A stretch of 64,000 bases of DNA from an uncultured Oceanospirillaceae bacterium. Lineage in GTDB: Bacteria > Pseudomonadota > Gammaproteobacteria > Pseudomonadales > Balneatricaceae. Positions 21,331 to 30,654 of the stretch are shown piece by piece. The stretch covers positions 1 through 64,000 of the forward strand of contig CAKZPE010000007.1 in assembly GCA_937138495.1 (NCBI GenBank), in the 5' to 3' direction. Made by a program: the position numbers and the translations under genes. Numbering within the stretch: the stretch's first letter is position 1; every line of letters begins with the position of its first letter. Under the pieces are notes generated by a model. The model worked only from the letters and a program-made list of their open reading frames with translations, was not told the DNA's origin and searched no databases.

Positions 21331-21818
21331 AGCAAACAACGCCGGCCTCCGTATGGCGAAATCCGGTACACTTTCTGGCCTTTGGGCTTGGCAGTGGCGC
21401 AGCGCCTAAAGCACCGGGCACATTCGGTACACTGGCTGCTGTTCCTTTATACCTGTTACTTGAACCTCTCTCAGTCACTGTTTATGCGCTGATGCTGGTA
21501 GTAACGTTTCTGGTCGGTATTTACCTGTGTGGTAAAACCTCTGAGGATATGGGCGTTCATGATCATGGTGGCATCGTCTGGGATGAGTTTGTCGGATACT
21601 GGATTACCATGTTTTTGGCGCCGGCAGGCTGGCTGTGGATCGTAGTGGGGTTTGTGCTCTTTCGCTTTTTCGATATTGTAAAACCCTGGCCAATTGGCTG
21701 GGCTGATAAGCATGTCAGTGGCGGCCTGGGGATTATGCTGGATGATGTTCTGGCGGGTATTATGGCATGGGCCTGTTTACAGGCGGGTTACTATAGCTGG
21801 CTCGCATTTACGCAGTAG
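21327..21818 (+). CDS. pgpA: Phosphatidylglycerophosphatase A
   Basis: Inner-membrane enzyme that dephosphorylates phosphatidylglycerophosphate to phosphatidylglycerol. 163 residues, with several hydrophobic helices. The family N-terminal segment GSGAAPKAPGTFGTL and the acidic IVWDEFVGYW motif are visible. It starts with an ATGA overlap on thiL and is the last gene of the operon. Confidence 0.95.
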   Translation: MKQTTPASVWRNPVHFLAFGLGSGAAPKAPGTFGTLAAVPLYLLLEPLSVTVYALMLVVTFLVGIYLCGKTSEDMGVHDHGGIVWDEFVGYWITMFLAPAGWLWIVVGFVLFRFFDIVKPWPIGWADKHVSGGLGIMLDDVLAGIMAWACLQAGYYSWLAFTQ

Positions 21819-21994
21819 GCCGTTTCTTGCTGAGAACTTTCAGTTTTATTTCAGATAAGCATTTTACTATGGGTTCAGAGTCTGCCGAACTCCGTGTGAA
21901 ATGATCCGGAACTATCCCCTGTGTTCCTCCTGCAGCCTGGCTGCTGATATTTTCAGTGTTCGACATATTCTCCGTGAGGCCGGATCTTGCCGGG

Positions 21995-22000
21995 TATAAT
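21995..22000 (+). promoter_or_regulatory. Candidate -10 element before the PepSY-like pair
   Basis: A perfect TATAAT about 54 bases before the first PepSY-like gene. No good -35 element is seen at the usual distance, so an activator may be needed. Confidence 0.35.
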
Positions 22001-22053
22001 CCTGCAGGGTTCTGTCCAGCTTACTAACTGTCTTTGAAAGAGGTGGGCTGAAT

Positions 22054-22395
22054 ATGCGATTTATACAATCTGGAATGGTAGCAGCACTGCTGCTGAGTCT
22101 GGGCCTGACTGTTCAGGCCGATACAAAGCGTCTTAGTTTTTCTGATGTACAGCCGGTACTGGTGCAGGGTGATATCCTGTCGGTGACTGAACTGAGAGAA
22201 CGCATTCAGACTGCTCCCGGCGATATGCTTGATATGAGCCTGATTCCCCATGCCCGGGGGTACATGTACCAGCTGCAGCGGCGGGATCAGTCGGGCAAGG
22301 TGCGTACTGATTTTGTTGACGCATATACCGGAGACTCCTTACCCCGCCTGACAGTACAACAACTGTTAGCCGGAGCCAGGTATTATACGTTTTAG
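22054..22395 (+). CDS. Small secreted PepSY-like protein 1
   Basis: 113 residues with a clear signal peptide (hydrophobic core AALLLSLGLTV, likely cleavage after VQA near residue 22). The mature part has the GDILSVTEL segment and the C-terminal FVDAYTG motif typical of PepSY-like folds. It aligns along its length with the next gene product, so the pair looks like a tandem duplication. The location just before a response regulator and sensor kinase suggests a periplasmic accessory or target of that system, which is inference. Confidence 0.75.
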   Translation: MRFIQSGMVAALLLSLGLTVQADTKRLSFSDVQPVLVQGDILSVTELRERIQTAPGDMLDMSLIPHARGYMYQLQRRDQSGKVRTDFVDAYTGDSLPRLTVQQLLAGARYYTF

Positions 22396-22448
22396 CAACT
22401 TGTGAGTGCTATTGACGGTTAGCTGAAACCGTTCAATGAGGGGCCGGA

Positions 22449-22778
22449 ATGAAATTTATAAGAATATTGTTGTTTTCTATGCTGATGTTGCAGGGATATT
22501 CCGCTGCAGCAATGGAATCATTTGAAAAGCTGGACTATGAAGATTGCCGAGACCTGGTGTCCAGCGGTGAGATTCTGTCTATGGCTGAACTGATGGCGCT
22601 GGTGAAAGATATGTCCGAAGGGCGGATTATTGATACCAGTTTGCTAAAAAAGGGTGCGGTATATATCTATGAAATGGAGATTGCCGGTACCAATGGTATG
22701 ATCGAAATGCTATACATTGATGCCCGTACAGGTGCCATCAGTCATACCTTAGAGGGTGACGGGCAAAAAGACATTTAA
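22449..22778 (+). CDS. Small secreted PepSY-like protein 2
   Basis: 109 residues with a signal peptide (hydrophobic segment IRILLFSMLMLQGYSA). The mature chain is more acidic than that of its neighbour. Shared positions include GEILSMAEL against GDILSVTEL and YIDARTG against FVDAYTG. GAGGGG stands upstream of the ATG. It lies 80 bases before the response regulator gene and is probably co-transcribed with it. Confidence 0.75.
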   Translation: MKFIRILLFSMLMLQGYSAAAMESFEKLDYEDCRDLVSSGEILSMAELMALVKDMSEGRIIDTSLLKKGAVYIYEMEIAGTNGMIEMLYIDARTGAISHTLEGDGQKDI

Positions 22779-22858
22779 GCTGATTTTCAGGCCGGTGTAA
22801 CAGTGAGAACTGATATGCCGGTGTTTACTGTCAGCGCTTACCACCAAGAGGAATTGCA

Positions 22859-23521
22859 ATGCGGATTTTGCTGGCTGAGGATGATCCGGCGTTAGGCCCT
22901 GAACTAAAAACAGCATTAGCTAAGCATGGCTACGCCGTTGACCTGGCTGTTAACGGTATTGATGCCCAGGCTCTGGGCGAAGAAGATATTTATGATCTGG
23001 TGGTGCTGGATCTGGGTTTACCTGATAAATCCGGTCTGGATGTATTACGCCACTGGCGCAGTAAAAAGAATAACATCCCTGTACTGATTCTGACCGCGCG
23101 AAGTGCCTGGCAGGAGCGGGTCGATGGTTTTGAAGCCGGCGCGGATGATTACCTGTGTAAACCTTTTCATACTGAAGAGCTGCTGGTGAGGATGACAGCC
23201 CTGTTACGCCGGGCCAATCAGCAAATCAGTTCCCAGCTGGAGTCTTCCGGCCTGTCGCTGGATGAAAATAGCCAGTCAGTCATTAAAGATGGTGCTGAAG
23301 TTTCTCTGACCGGTACGGAATACCGTTTGTTACGTTACATGATGCATAACCCGGGACGGGTACTTTCCAAGCTTCAGCTGGTTGAACATATGTATGACGA
23401 CGGGACTGAAAATGACAGTAACGTGGTTGAAGCTTACATCAAGATGTTGCGTAAGAAGATTGGCGCTGAGTTGATTAAGACCAAACGCGGTCAGGGTTAC
23501 GTATTCGGAGAGCCCACTTGA
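22859..23521 (+). CDS. OmpR/PhoP-family response regulator
   Basis: 220 residues: a receiver domain with acidic pocket EDD (7-9), phospho-acceptor Asp 51 (LVVLDLGLP) and a Lys in LCKPF, then a winged-helix DNA-binding domain ending in KTKRGQGYVF. The closest character is PhoP-like. AGAGGA precedes the ATG. The last codon overlaps the TTG start of the kinase gene, so the two are coupled. Confidence 0.92.
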   Translation: MRILLAEDDPALGPELKTALAKHGYAVDLAVNGIDAQALGEEDIYDLVVLDLGLPDKSGLDVLRHWRSKKNNIPVLILTARSAWQERVDGFEAGADDYLCKPFHTEELLVRMTALLRRANQQISSQLESSGLSLDENSQSVIKDGAEVSLTGTEYRLLRYMMHNPGRVLSKLQLVEHMYDDGTENDSNVVEAYIKMLRKKIGAELIKTKRGQGYVFGEPT

Positions 23522-24867
23522 GATCCATTCAGGCACGGCTGAATTTTGGCTTCGTGCTGGTTACCCTGATTCTGTTTGTGGTGCTTTGGCTTGGTCAGGG
23601 CTGGTTTTTGCGCCAGATGGCCTATGACTTTGTATCTGCCCGGCTGGCCAGTGATGCCTATACCCTGCTGCGAGCGGTGGATATGGACATTGGCAGTGGC
23701 TGGCGTCTGGATCAGGATAAAACCTCCTCTGTATATGAACAACCGATGTCCGGCCATTATTTTCAGGTAGCAGTCGACGATAAGTGGTTCTTTTCCCGCT
23801 CTCTGTGGGATGCAAAAATTCCTCTCAGTGATCATCAGGATGTCGGTGAAGAACGTATCCGCTTACTGGATATGAACGGTGCCCCCTGGCTTGTCTATGA
23901 AAACAAGTTTATGAAGCAGGGGCGGGCAATCCGGGTCGCGTTGGCAGAAGATGTCAGTTTTATCGAGGCTTCTCTGGCTCAGTTAACCTGGCTGTTTGCC
24001 GGGGTAGGCGGGGTGCTACTTTTAGTGTTGCTTGCTGTGCAGGTATGGGTTATCCGGCAGGGCCTTTCGTCCTTAAAAGCAGTCAGGCATGAAATTGCCC
24101 AGCTTAAGTCCGGCCATATTCGTCAGTTACCGGCGGTGGAAACCAAAGAAATAGAACCGCTGGTCACTGAGATAAACTATCTGGTGCAGAGTATGGAAAT
24201 GCGTTTGCAGCGTTCCCGAAATGCAGTCGGTAATCTGGCGCATGCCTCGAAAACCCCGCTGACGGTTATCGACCGTCAAATAGAGGCGCTGATTGAAGCC
24301 GGTTATAGCCAGGGTAAGGATATGCAGGAGCAGTCCTCCCGTCTACGGGGCATGATGGAGCGTGAGCTTACACGGGCCAGAATTGCCGGGGCGGCACTGC
24401 CTGGTCAGCGTATTTATATTCAGGAAGAGCTGGAAAAACTGGTCCGTACGCTGAAAGCGATCTATCGGGAAAAAGCCATTAATTTTCAACTGGATGTGTC
24501 AGCGACAACCTACTTCCCCGGTGAACGGGATGATCTGGTCGAGCTGATGGGTAACCTGCTGGATAATGCTTCCAAGTGGACCAAAAGCCAGATCAGTATA
24601 GTGGCGCGGATGGATGATGAAAGCCTGGAACTGATCGTCGCTGATGATGGGCCCGGTGTGGCGCCGGAAGATCTGGAGCGACTGATGAACCGTGGTGAAC
24701 GTCTGGATGAAGAGACCAGTGGTCATGGTTTGGGGATGAGCATTATTTCTGAAATCATCCGTCAATATCAGGGGACCTGTAAGCTGAGCCATTCTGCGAC
24801 ACTGGGTGGCCTTCAGGTGCAGGTAATTCTGCCCCGACAGTTAGATATGGATCTGGCAGAAGTATAA
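23518..24867 (+). CDS. PhoQ-like sensor histidine kinase
   Basis: 449 residues. TM1 is at about 9-30, followed by a periplasmic region of about 120 residues, TM2 at about 157-178 and a HAMP-like linker. The dimerisation helix has H242 in NLAHASKTPLTV, then the ATPase domain with LLDNASKW and DDGPGV. It starts at TTG 23518 within the stop of the regulator gene, with GGAGAG upstream. The periplasmic domain is not clearly acidic-patch PhoQ, so the signal is not predicted. Confidence 0.9.
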   Translation: MRSIQARLNFGFVLVTLILFVVLWLGQGWFLRQMAYDFVSARLASDAYTLLRAVDMDIGSGWRLDQDKTSSVYEQPMSGHYFQVAVDDKWFFSRSLWDAKIPLSDHQDVGEERIRLLDMNGAPWLVYENKFMKQGRAIRVALAEDVSFIEASLAQLTWLFAGVGGVLLLVLLAVQVWVIRQGLSSLKAVRHEIAQLKSGHIRQLPAVETKEIEPLVTEINYLVQSMEMRLQRSRNAVGNLAHASKTPLTVIDRQIEALIEAGYSQGKDMQEQSSRLRGMMERELTRARIAGAALPGQRIYIQEELEKLVRTLKAIYREKAINFQLDVSATTYFPGERDDLVELMGNLLDNASKWTKSQISIVARMDDESLELIVADDGPGVAPEDLERLMNRGERLDEETSGHGLGMSIISEIIRQYQGTCKLSHSATLGGLQVQVILPRQLDMDLAEV

Positions 24868-25027
24868 TTTCCTCTTGAAACCCGGGCAATTTCCCCCATA
24901 TTGAGTGTATCCGTGATGCGTTATGTGATGCAGGTCGATGACTTGCTGATTATGTCGTATTCAGAGTTAGCGCTTGTTTCGTCTGGCTGGTAGAATGCCC
25001 GCCTGTTTTGATTAAGGAATGCTTCCA

Positions 25028-25648
25028 GTGTCTGTTGAATATGTTGCCTCGTCTAAGCTGCCCACCCCCTGGGGTGTATTTACCATGGTCGGTTTTGAAG
25101 ACCGGGCAACGGGTAAAGAGCATATTGCGCTTACCTATGGTGAGCTGGCATCTGACGCGCCGGTACTGGCCCGGATTCACTCTGAGTGTCTGACCGGTGA
25201 TGCGCTGTTTTCACTGCGCTGTGACTGCGGTTTTCAGCTACAGGAAGCGATGAAGCGTATCGCAGAAGAAGGCAGCGGAGTGATTCTGTATCTGCGTCAG
25301 GAAGGCCGTGGCATTGGCTTACTGAACAAAATTAAGGCTTATCATCTGCAGGATGGCGGTGCTGATACGGTCGAGGCCAATGAGCAACTGGGCTTTAAGG
25401 CGGATCAGCGGGATTACACTATGTGTCAGGTCATGCTGGAGCATCTGGGGATTACCAGCGTTAAGCTGATGACCAATAACCCGCGTAAAGTAAAAGCGTT
25501 GCAGGCCAGCGGTCTGAATGTTGATAAGCGTGTGCCGCTTCAGGTAGGTAAAAACCGCCATAATGAAGACTATCTGGCAACGAAAATGGGTAAACTTGGA
25601 CACATGATGACCGAGCAGCATTTTCAGGAAGAGCCGCAGGATAAATAA
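25028..25648 (+). CDS. ribA: GTP cyclohydrolase II
   Basis: Opens and hydrolyses GTP, the first committed step of riboflavin synthesis. The zinc site is intact: HSEC followed by C-x10-C-x-C ending CDCGF. The catalytic [12 protein letters not shown] segment is also present. The GTG at 25028 gives [16 protein letters not shown], in register with E. coli RibA, and has AAGGA at good distance. An ATG at 25019 touches that ribosome site and is less likely. 206 residues. It supplies the activity missing from the RibBX C-terminal domain. Confidence 0.95.
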   Translation: MSVEYVASSKLPTPWGVFTMVGFEDRATGKEHIALTYGELASDAPVLARIHSECLTGDALFSLRCDCGFQLQEAMKRIAEEGSGVILYLRQEGRGIGLLNKIKAYHLQDGGADTVEANEQLGFKADQRDYTMCQVMLEHLGITSVKLMTNNPRKVKALQASGLNVDKRVPLQVGKNRHNEDYLATKMGKLGHMMTEQHFQEEPQDK

Positions 25649-25662
25649 CATATTACTGATAT

Positions 25663-25692
25663 AAAAAAGGCCGGATAATCCGGCCTTTTTTG
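25663..25692. terminator. Bidirectional terminator between ribA and dxs
   Basis: AAAAAAGGCCGGA and TCCGGCCTTTTTT form a strong stem with A- and T-runs on both sides, between convergent genes. Confidence 0.9.
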
Positions 25693-25712
25693 TCTCTGTG
25701 AAAAAGCGTATT

Positions 25713-27491
25713 TCAGCCCTGCCAGAGTAATGGCCGGATCACCTGTCGCAGACCTTCGGTATCAAGTCTGCATTCTGCCAGTTGTTCCTGACGGGTCGCA
25801 TGTTCAATCCAGCGGTCAGGGATGCCCAGAGTAATGAGCTGCATATGGCTGTTAATGCTGTGTAAGTACTCGCTGACGGCAGAGCCTGCACCGCCCTGAA
25901 CGGTATGATCTTCAAGAGTAATCAGGGTGTGATGATCACCCAGCAGTGACAGAATGGCTTGCTGATCCAGTGGTTTGACGAAACGCATATCAATGATGCT
26001 GATATCCATTTCTTCCGCCAGTGCTTCGGCCTGGCTGAGCAATGGGCCAAAATTCAGTACTGCTATGCCACTGTTTCCACGGCGCATCTCCCGGGCGTTA
26101 CCGATGGTTACCGGAACGGGTAAGACCGTTGTCTCGGCTGTGCCACTGCCCCGGGGGTAGCGTATGGCTGCCGGCCCCGGGTGCTGATAGCCCGTTTCCA
26201 GCAAATTCAGCAGTTCCTGTTCGTCAGCAGGGGTCATAATGACCATGTTCGGTATGCAGCGCAGATAGCTGATGTCATAGCAACCTGCGTGGGTTGCTCC
26301 GTCCTCACCGACCAGGCCTGCCCGGTCCAGGCAGAACAGTACATCTAAGTCCTGAATCAAAACATCATGGATTAACTGATCGTAAGCCCGCTGTAAAAAG
26401 GTGGAATAAATGGCAACGACCGGTTTCATGTTGCGATAGGCCATGCCTGCTGCAAGGGTAACTGAATGCTGCTCAGCAATCGCTACGTCGAAGAAACGTT
26501 CCGGAAATTGCCGGGAGAATTCAACCAGACCTGAGCCTTCACGCATTGCCGGTGTAATAGCCGTCAGGCGGGCGTCTTTGGCGGCTTTCGCGGTCGCCCA
26601 CTGGCCAAAGACCTGTGCGAAGGTGGGTTTACCTTTTGCTTTAGGTTTACCTATCGGATCGATTTTGGCGATGGCGTGGTAACCGACAGGGTCTTTCTCT
26701 GCCGGTGCAAAGCCTTTGCCCTTGAGTGTTGTAATGTGCAAAAACTGTGGGCCGGTCTGGCCCAGACTGTCTTGCAGGGCATCAATTAGCGCCGGCAGGT
26801 CATGGCCGTCTACCGGACCTGAATAGTTGAAATCCAGTGCTTCAAACAGGGCTGCTGTTGTTTCGCCCATGTTGTCTTTAAGGTTTTTGGCCAGATACGT
26901 GGCGAGTCCACCCTCGTTATGGGAGATCGACATGTCATTATCGTTGAGGATGACCAGCAGGTTACTGCCTGTATGGGCGGCGTGATTCAGGGCTTCAAAT
27001 GCCATTCCGGCGGTCATTGCACCGTCACCAATGACAGCAACAGTACGGCTGTCGATATTCTGCAGCTTATCTGCCAGTGACATGCCCAGTGCTGCACTGA
27101 TGGATGTGCTTGAATGTCCTGTGCCAAAGGCGTCGTAGGTACTTTCACTTTGCCGGGGAAACGGTGCCAGACCTTCTTTCTTTCGGATGGTCAGTAATTC
27201 TTCACGGCGGCCTGTCAGGATTTTATGCGGGTAACTCTGATGGCCAACATCCCAGATCAGGTGATCGTCCGGCGTACTGAGGCAGTAATGCAGCGCGATT
27301 GTCAGCTCCACGACTCCCAGTCCGGCACCAAAGTGTCCGCCGGTCTGGCCGACGCTGTAAAGCAGAAAGTGCCGCAGTTCACGGGCCAGTTCCTGCAGCT
27401 GCTCCACGGGTAGCTGGCGTAGCTGAGCCGGCTGGTCGAGCCGGTTCAGTAAAGGCGTGTCTGGGCGGGTAGTCGGGATCTCAAAAAACAT
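25713..27491 (-). CDS. dxs: 1-deoxy-D-xylulose-5-phosphate synthase, short variant
   Basis: A TPP enzyme joining pyruvate and glyceraldehyde 3-phosphate; first step of the MEP isoprenoid pathway. HFGAGLGVVELT, the TPP/Mg motif GDGAMTAGMAFEALN and the transketolase-type DRAGLVGEDGATHAG are visible. At 592 residues it is shorter than the usual 620-640. The deletion lies after NDNDMSIS, where E. coli Dxs has a segment of about 25 extra residues before GPVDGHD. It is third in the xseB-ispA-dxs operon. Confidence 0.95.
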   Translation of the reverse strand: MFFEIPTTRPDTPLLNRLDQPAQLRQLPVEQLQELARELRHFLLYSVGQTGGHFGAGLGVVELTIALHYCLSTPDDHLIWDVGHQSYPHKILTGRREELLTIRKKEGLAPFPRQSESTYDAFGTGHSSTSISAALGMSLADKLQNIDSRTVAVIGDGAMTAGMAFEALNHAAHTGSNLLVILNDNDMSISHNEGGLATYLAKNLKDNMGETTAALFEALDFNYSGPVDGHDLPALIDALQDSLGQTGPQFLHITTLKGKGFAPAEKDPVGYHAIAKIDPIGKPKAKGKPTFAQVFGQWATAKAAKDARLTAITPAMREGSGLVEFSRQFPERFFDVAIAEQHSVTLAAGMAYRNMKPVVAIYSTFLQRAYDQLIHDVLIQDLDVLFCLDRAGLVGEDGATHAGCYDISYLRCIPNMVIMTPADEQELLNLLETGYQHPGPAAIRYPRGSGTAETTVLPVPVTIGNAREMRRGNSGIAVLNFGPLLSQAEALAEEMDISIIDMRFVKPLDQQAILSLLGDHHTLITLEDHTVQGGAGSAVSEYLHSINSHMQLITLGIPDRWIEHATRQEQLAECRLDTEGLRQVIRPLLWQG

Positions 27492-27516
27492 CAGTCTGGC
27501 AATCTTCTACAGCGGA

Positions 27517-28401
27517 TTAGTATTGGCGTTCTACGATGTAATCCGCTAACCATTGTAATGGTTGGGCAGCATCACCATAGGGCTGGATACTAGCATGGGC
27601 CTGTTCGTTTAATAGGGCCAGTTTTTCTTTAGCACCGGCCATGCCGAGTAATGCCGGATAGGTGGGCTTATCCTGGTCGGTATCTGACCCCTGAGGTTTA
27701 CCCAGTGTTTGGGTATCCCCTTCAATGTCGAGGATGTCATCTTTTACCTGAAATGCCAGTCCGATATGACGGGCGTAGGTATTCAGTGCCTCTAAGTCCT
27801 TATCGGTTGCATTGCCACTGCTTAAGGCCCCCATTTCGACACTGCTGCAGATCAGTGCACCGGTTTTATGGCGATGCATGTTTTCCAGTGCGCTCAGGGT
27901 CATGGGTTTGCCCACATGGCTGAGGTCAATTGACTGACCTGCAACCATGCCCATGGCGCCGCTGCCCCGGGACAGGGACGTAAGCATCTGAAGTTGTGTG
28001 TCAGCGCTGACATAATCTGAAGGGTTGCTCAGCAGTTCAAATGCGAGTGCCTGTAACGCGTCGCCGGCCAGTATCGCGGTGGCTTCGTTAAACTCAATGT
28101 GGCAGGTAGGTTTACCGCGTCTGAGATCATCATCGTCCATGGCGGGTAAATCATCATGGACCAGTGAATAGCTGTGGATACATTCAATGGCACAGGCGGC
28201 CGGGTCAGCGGCTGTCAGGTGACCACCGAGCAATTGGTTCGCCATATACACCAGCAGTGGCCGTACCCGCTTACCACCATTGAAAAGAGAATAGCGCATG
28301 GCACTCTGTAACAGGGGGGCAGCTGTCTGGCTGGCCATGTGCTGTTCAAGCGCCTGATCGACTCTGTTCCGGTATTGGTTGAGCTGCTGCTTCATATCCA
28401 C
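27517..28401 (-). CDS. ispA: Farnesyl diphosphate synthase
   Basis: Makes the C15 isoprenoid farnesyl diphosphate from isopentenyl and dimethylallyl diphosphates. The first aspartate-rich motif is in HDDLPAMDDDDLRRGK and the second is in KDDILDIEG. 294 residues. A GTG start at 28401 has GAGGA seven bases upstream; an ATG at 28395 is an alternative. It begins three bases after the xseB stop. Confidence 0.95.
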   Translation of the reverse strand: MDMKQQLNQYRNRVDQALEQHMASQTAAPLLQSAMRYSLFNGGKRVRPLLVYMANQLLGGHLTAADPAACAIECIHSYSLVHDDLPAMDDDDLRRGKPTCHIEFNEATAILAGDALQALAFELLSNPSDYVSADTQLQMLTSLSRGSGAMGMVAGQSIDLSHVGKPMTLSALENMHRHKTGALICSSVEMGALSSGNATDKDLEALNTYARHIGLAFQVKDDILDIEGDTQTLGKPQGSDTDQDKPTYPALLGMAGAKEKLALLNEQAHASIQPYGDAAQPLQWLADYIVERQY

Positions 28402-28404
28402 CGT

Positions 28405-28644
28405 TTATTCCTCCGGCAGTTCGAAAGGTGCTTCTTTCAACTCACCATTTTGCTTAATCAGCATCTGAACTTTCTGTTCAGCATCGCTTAGCATGCTCTG
28501 ACAGCTCCGTGTAAGCCGGACGCCTTCTTCGAAGGTGTGCAGTGACTGTTCAAGGCTCAGGTCACCTTTTTCCAGTTCTTCTACCATAGTCTCGAGCTGG
28601 CCTAGTGCGGTTTCAAAATCGACGGGCTTTTTAGATGCTGGCAT
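28405..28644 (-). CDS. xseB: Exodeoxyribonuclease VII small subunit
   Basis: Small subunit of the single-strand-specific nuclease ExoVII. It is 79 residues long, with the family core [29 protein letters not shown] 28644 gives [10 protein letters not shown]; an in-frame TTG 15 bases further out is less likely. xseB-ispA-dxs is the standard gammaproteobacterial order. Confidence 0.93.
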   Translation of the reverse strand: MPASKKPVDFETALGQLETMVEELEKGDLSLEQSLHTFEEGVRLTRSCQSMLSDAEQKVQMLIKQNGELKEAPFELPEE

Positions 28645-28807
28645 TAGCGAAATTCTCAAATAATCTAGCAGCTTAGTGCGTGTTGGGTTTATTTAGACTG
28701 GCATATTGTACTGTAAATAGTACGATATAGGGCAAGTAAAGCAGGGCCCTAAATCAATCGTTTGAATCTGGCCTGTCACTTGATGTAGATTTTTATACGG
28801 ATGAAGC

Positions 28808-28835
28808 TAAAGTATTCGTCTGGTCAGGGCGATAA
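28808..28835 (+). promoter_or_regulatory. Sigma-28 (FliA)-like promoter for pomAB
   Basis: TAAAGTAT (28808-28815) and GGCGATAA (28828-28835) are separated by 12 bases. They match the FliA consensus TAAAGTTT / GCCGATAA closely, with spacing one longer than the E. coli ideal. It lies 60 bases before the stator genes. Confidence 0.55.
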
Positions 28836-28894
28836 CACTAAGTGGACTAACTTTTTCAAAGTGGATTTGAGTTTATGACGCTGAGGAGTACAGA

Positions 28895-29653
28895 GTGGAT
28901 TTAGCAACGCTCGTTGGGTTATTAGGTGCATTTGGTATCGTAGTCGCAGCGATGGTAACCGGTGGTGATGTCGGCACGTTTGTGAACGTTCCATCATTAT
29001 TAATCGTGTTGGGCGGCAGTCTTTTTGTTGTACTGATGAAGTTTACCCTGGGTCAGTTCCTGGGCATCGGTAAAGTTATGGGCAAGGCTTTCATGTTTAA
29101 GTCCGTGAAGCCTGAAGATATTATTGCTGAAGCAGTCGACCTGGCCGATGCGGCCCGAAAAGGTGGTTTGCTCTCACTGGAAGATAAAACCGTTAGCAGT
29201 GATTTTATGCAGCGTGGCATTCAGTTACTGGTAGACGGCCACGACCCGGACATTGTCCGTGGCCTGCTGAATAAAGAAAAAACGCTCACTACTGAACGTC
29301 ATGAAAACGCCTCGGAAATTTTTAAGGCGATGGGGGACGTTGGTCCCGCGATGGGGATGATCGGTACTCTGGTTGGTCTGGTACAGATGCTGTCTAACAT
29401 GAGTGACCCTAAGTCGATCGGACCTGCAATGGCGGTAGCCCTGCTAACAACGCTGTACGGTGCGATGCTGGCAACTATGTTTGCCTTGCCGATTGCCGAC
29501 AAACTGGATGGCCGTAAAGCGGAAGAAGAACTGAACCAGTCACTCATTATTGATGGTTTGCTGGCAATTCAGGCCGGTCAGAATCCACGGGTAATTGAGC
29601 AGATGCTGCGTAACTATCTGCCTGAAAAGAAACGGGCAGTGGCTGAAGGGTAA
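28895..29653 (+). CDS. pomA: Flagellar motor stator protein PomA
   Basis: Inner-membrane stator subunit coupling sodium flow to flagellar rotation. 252 residues with four hydrophobic segments: the N-terminal pair at about 1-50 and the later pair containing GDVGPAMGMIGTLVGLVQML and the GPAMAVALLTTLYGA segment. The GTG start at 28895 has GAGGAG seven bases upstream. PomA, not proton-type MotA, is preferred from the short length and the marine-type partner. Confidence 0.9.
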   Translation: MDLATLVGLLGAFGIVVAAMVTGGDVGTFVNVPSLLIVLGGSLFVVLMKFTLGQFLGIGKVMGKAFMFKSVKPEDIIAEAVDLADAARKGGLLSLEDKTVSSDFMQRGIQLLVDGHDPDIVRGLLNKEKTLTTERHENASEIFKAMGDVGPAMGMIGTLVGLVQMLSNMSDPKSIGPAMAVALLTTLYGAMLATMFALPIADKLDGRKAEEELNQSLIIDGLLAIQAGQNPRVIEQMLRNYLPEKKRAVAEG

Positions 29654-29658
29654 CGCGC

Positions 29659-30609
29659 ATGAGTGATGAAGAAGAAACGAAATGCCCCCCCTGTCCCGCG
29701 GGGTTACCGGGCTGGTTAGCAACCTTTGGCGACCTTATGTCGCTATTGATGTGCTTCTTCGTATTGCTGTTGTCATTTTCCGAAATGGACGTGCTTAAGT
29801 TTAAACAGCTGGCCGGTTCAATGCGTGAAGCCTTTGGTGTGCAGAATCAGGTGAAGGTTGCTGATATACCAAAGGGTACCAGTATCATCGCCCAGGAATT
29901 CAGCCCTGGCCGTCCTGAGCCGACCCCCCTGAATGAAGTGCGTCAGATGACCACGGATAATGATCTTCAGACGCTCGATATCAGGACGCAGGAAGGTGAG
30001 TCCGAGGTTGATGAACAGGAAAAGAGTGAAACACAGGAAGAGCTTCGGGAGCTGTTAGAACAGATTGAAGAACAGGCTGAAGCACAGGCCAAGACCGATG
30101 CCGTGTCTTTTGCGGCGGCATTACAGTCTGAAATCGGGCAGGGCAGCGTTGAAGTTGAGACTGACGGTAAGAAAATTATCATTCGGGTTAAGGATAAAGG
30201 GTCTTTCAGTTCAGGTTCTGCCGAGCTGAAATTTGCTTATATTCCGGTCATGGCGAAGATCCGTGATGTGCTGCTGACCGTCCGCGGTAAAGTTGGCATC
30301 GAAGGTCATACTGATAATATTCCGGTTTCCGGTGGTCAGTATGAATCTAACTGGGGATTGTCTACTGCGCGGGCATTGTCTGTCGCTCATGAGTTATTCG
30401 CCGACCCGAGAATTGATCAGTCACGGTTTAATATAGTTGGCTTCTCAGATACTAAACCGTTGGCGCCTAACGATACCTCGCTAAACCGCAGTACTAACCG
30501 CCGGGTTGAAATCATTGTGCAGAAAGGGGCTGATCCGGAAGCGCTGGAAAAAATTAAGGCTGGAGATGCTGAGAATTTTGGACCGCTGACTCCGCAGGAA
30601 GTCTTCTGA
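29659..30609 (+). CDS. pomB: Flagellar motor stator protein PomB
   Basis: 316 residues. A single N-terminal membrane helix carries the ion-binding aspartate at residue 25 (WLATFGDLMSLLMCFF). A long Glu/Gln-rich periplasmic stretch follows. The C-terminal OmpA-like peptidoglycan anchor has GHTDNIPV and NRSTNRRVEI. The gene follows pomA by five bases. It is sodium-type by resemblance to Vibrio PomB; sequence alone does not prove ion choice. Confidence 0.9.
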   Translation: MSDEEETKCPPCPAGLPGWLATFGDLMSLLMCFFVLLLSFSEMDVLKFKQLAGSMREAFGVQNQVKVADIPKGTSIIAQEFSPGRPEPTPLNEVRQMTTDNDLQTLDIRTQEGESEVDEQEKSETQEELRELLEQIEEQAEAQAKTDAVSFAAALQSEIGQGSVEVETDGKKIIIRVKDKGSFSSGSAELKFAYIPVMAKIRDVLLTVRGKVGIEGHTDNIPVSGGQYESNWGLSTARALSVAHELFADPRIDQSRFNIVGFSDTKPLAPNDTSLNRSTNRRVEIIVQKGADPEALEKIKAGDAENFGPLTPQEVF

Positions 30610-30624
30610 TAAAAGATGATAATG

Positions 30625-30654
30625 GCCCGGTGAATCAAAACCGGGCTGTTTTAT
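30625..30654 (+). terminator. Terminator after pomB
   Basis: GCCCGG and CCGGGC form a 6-bp stem with a 10-base A-rich loop, followed by TGTTTTAT. Confidence 0.6.
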
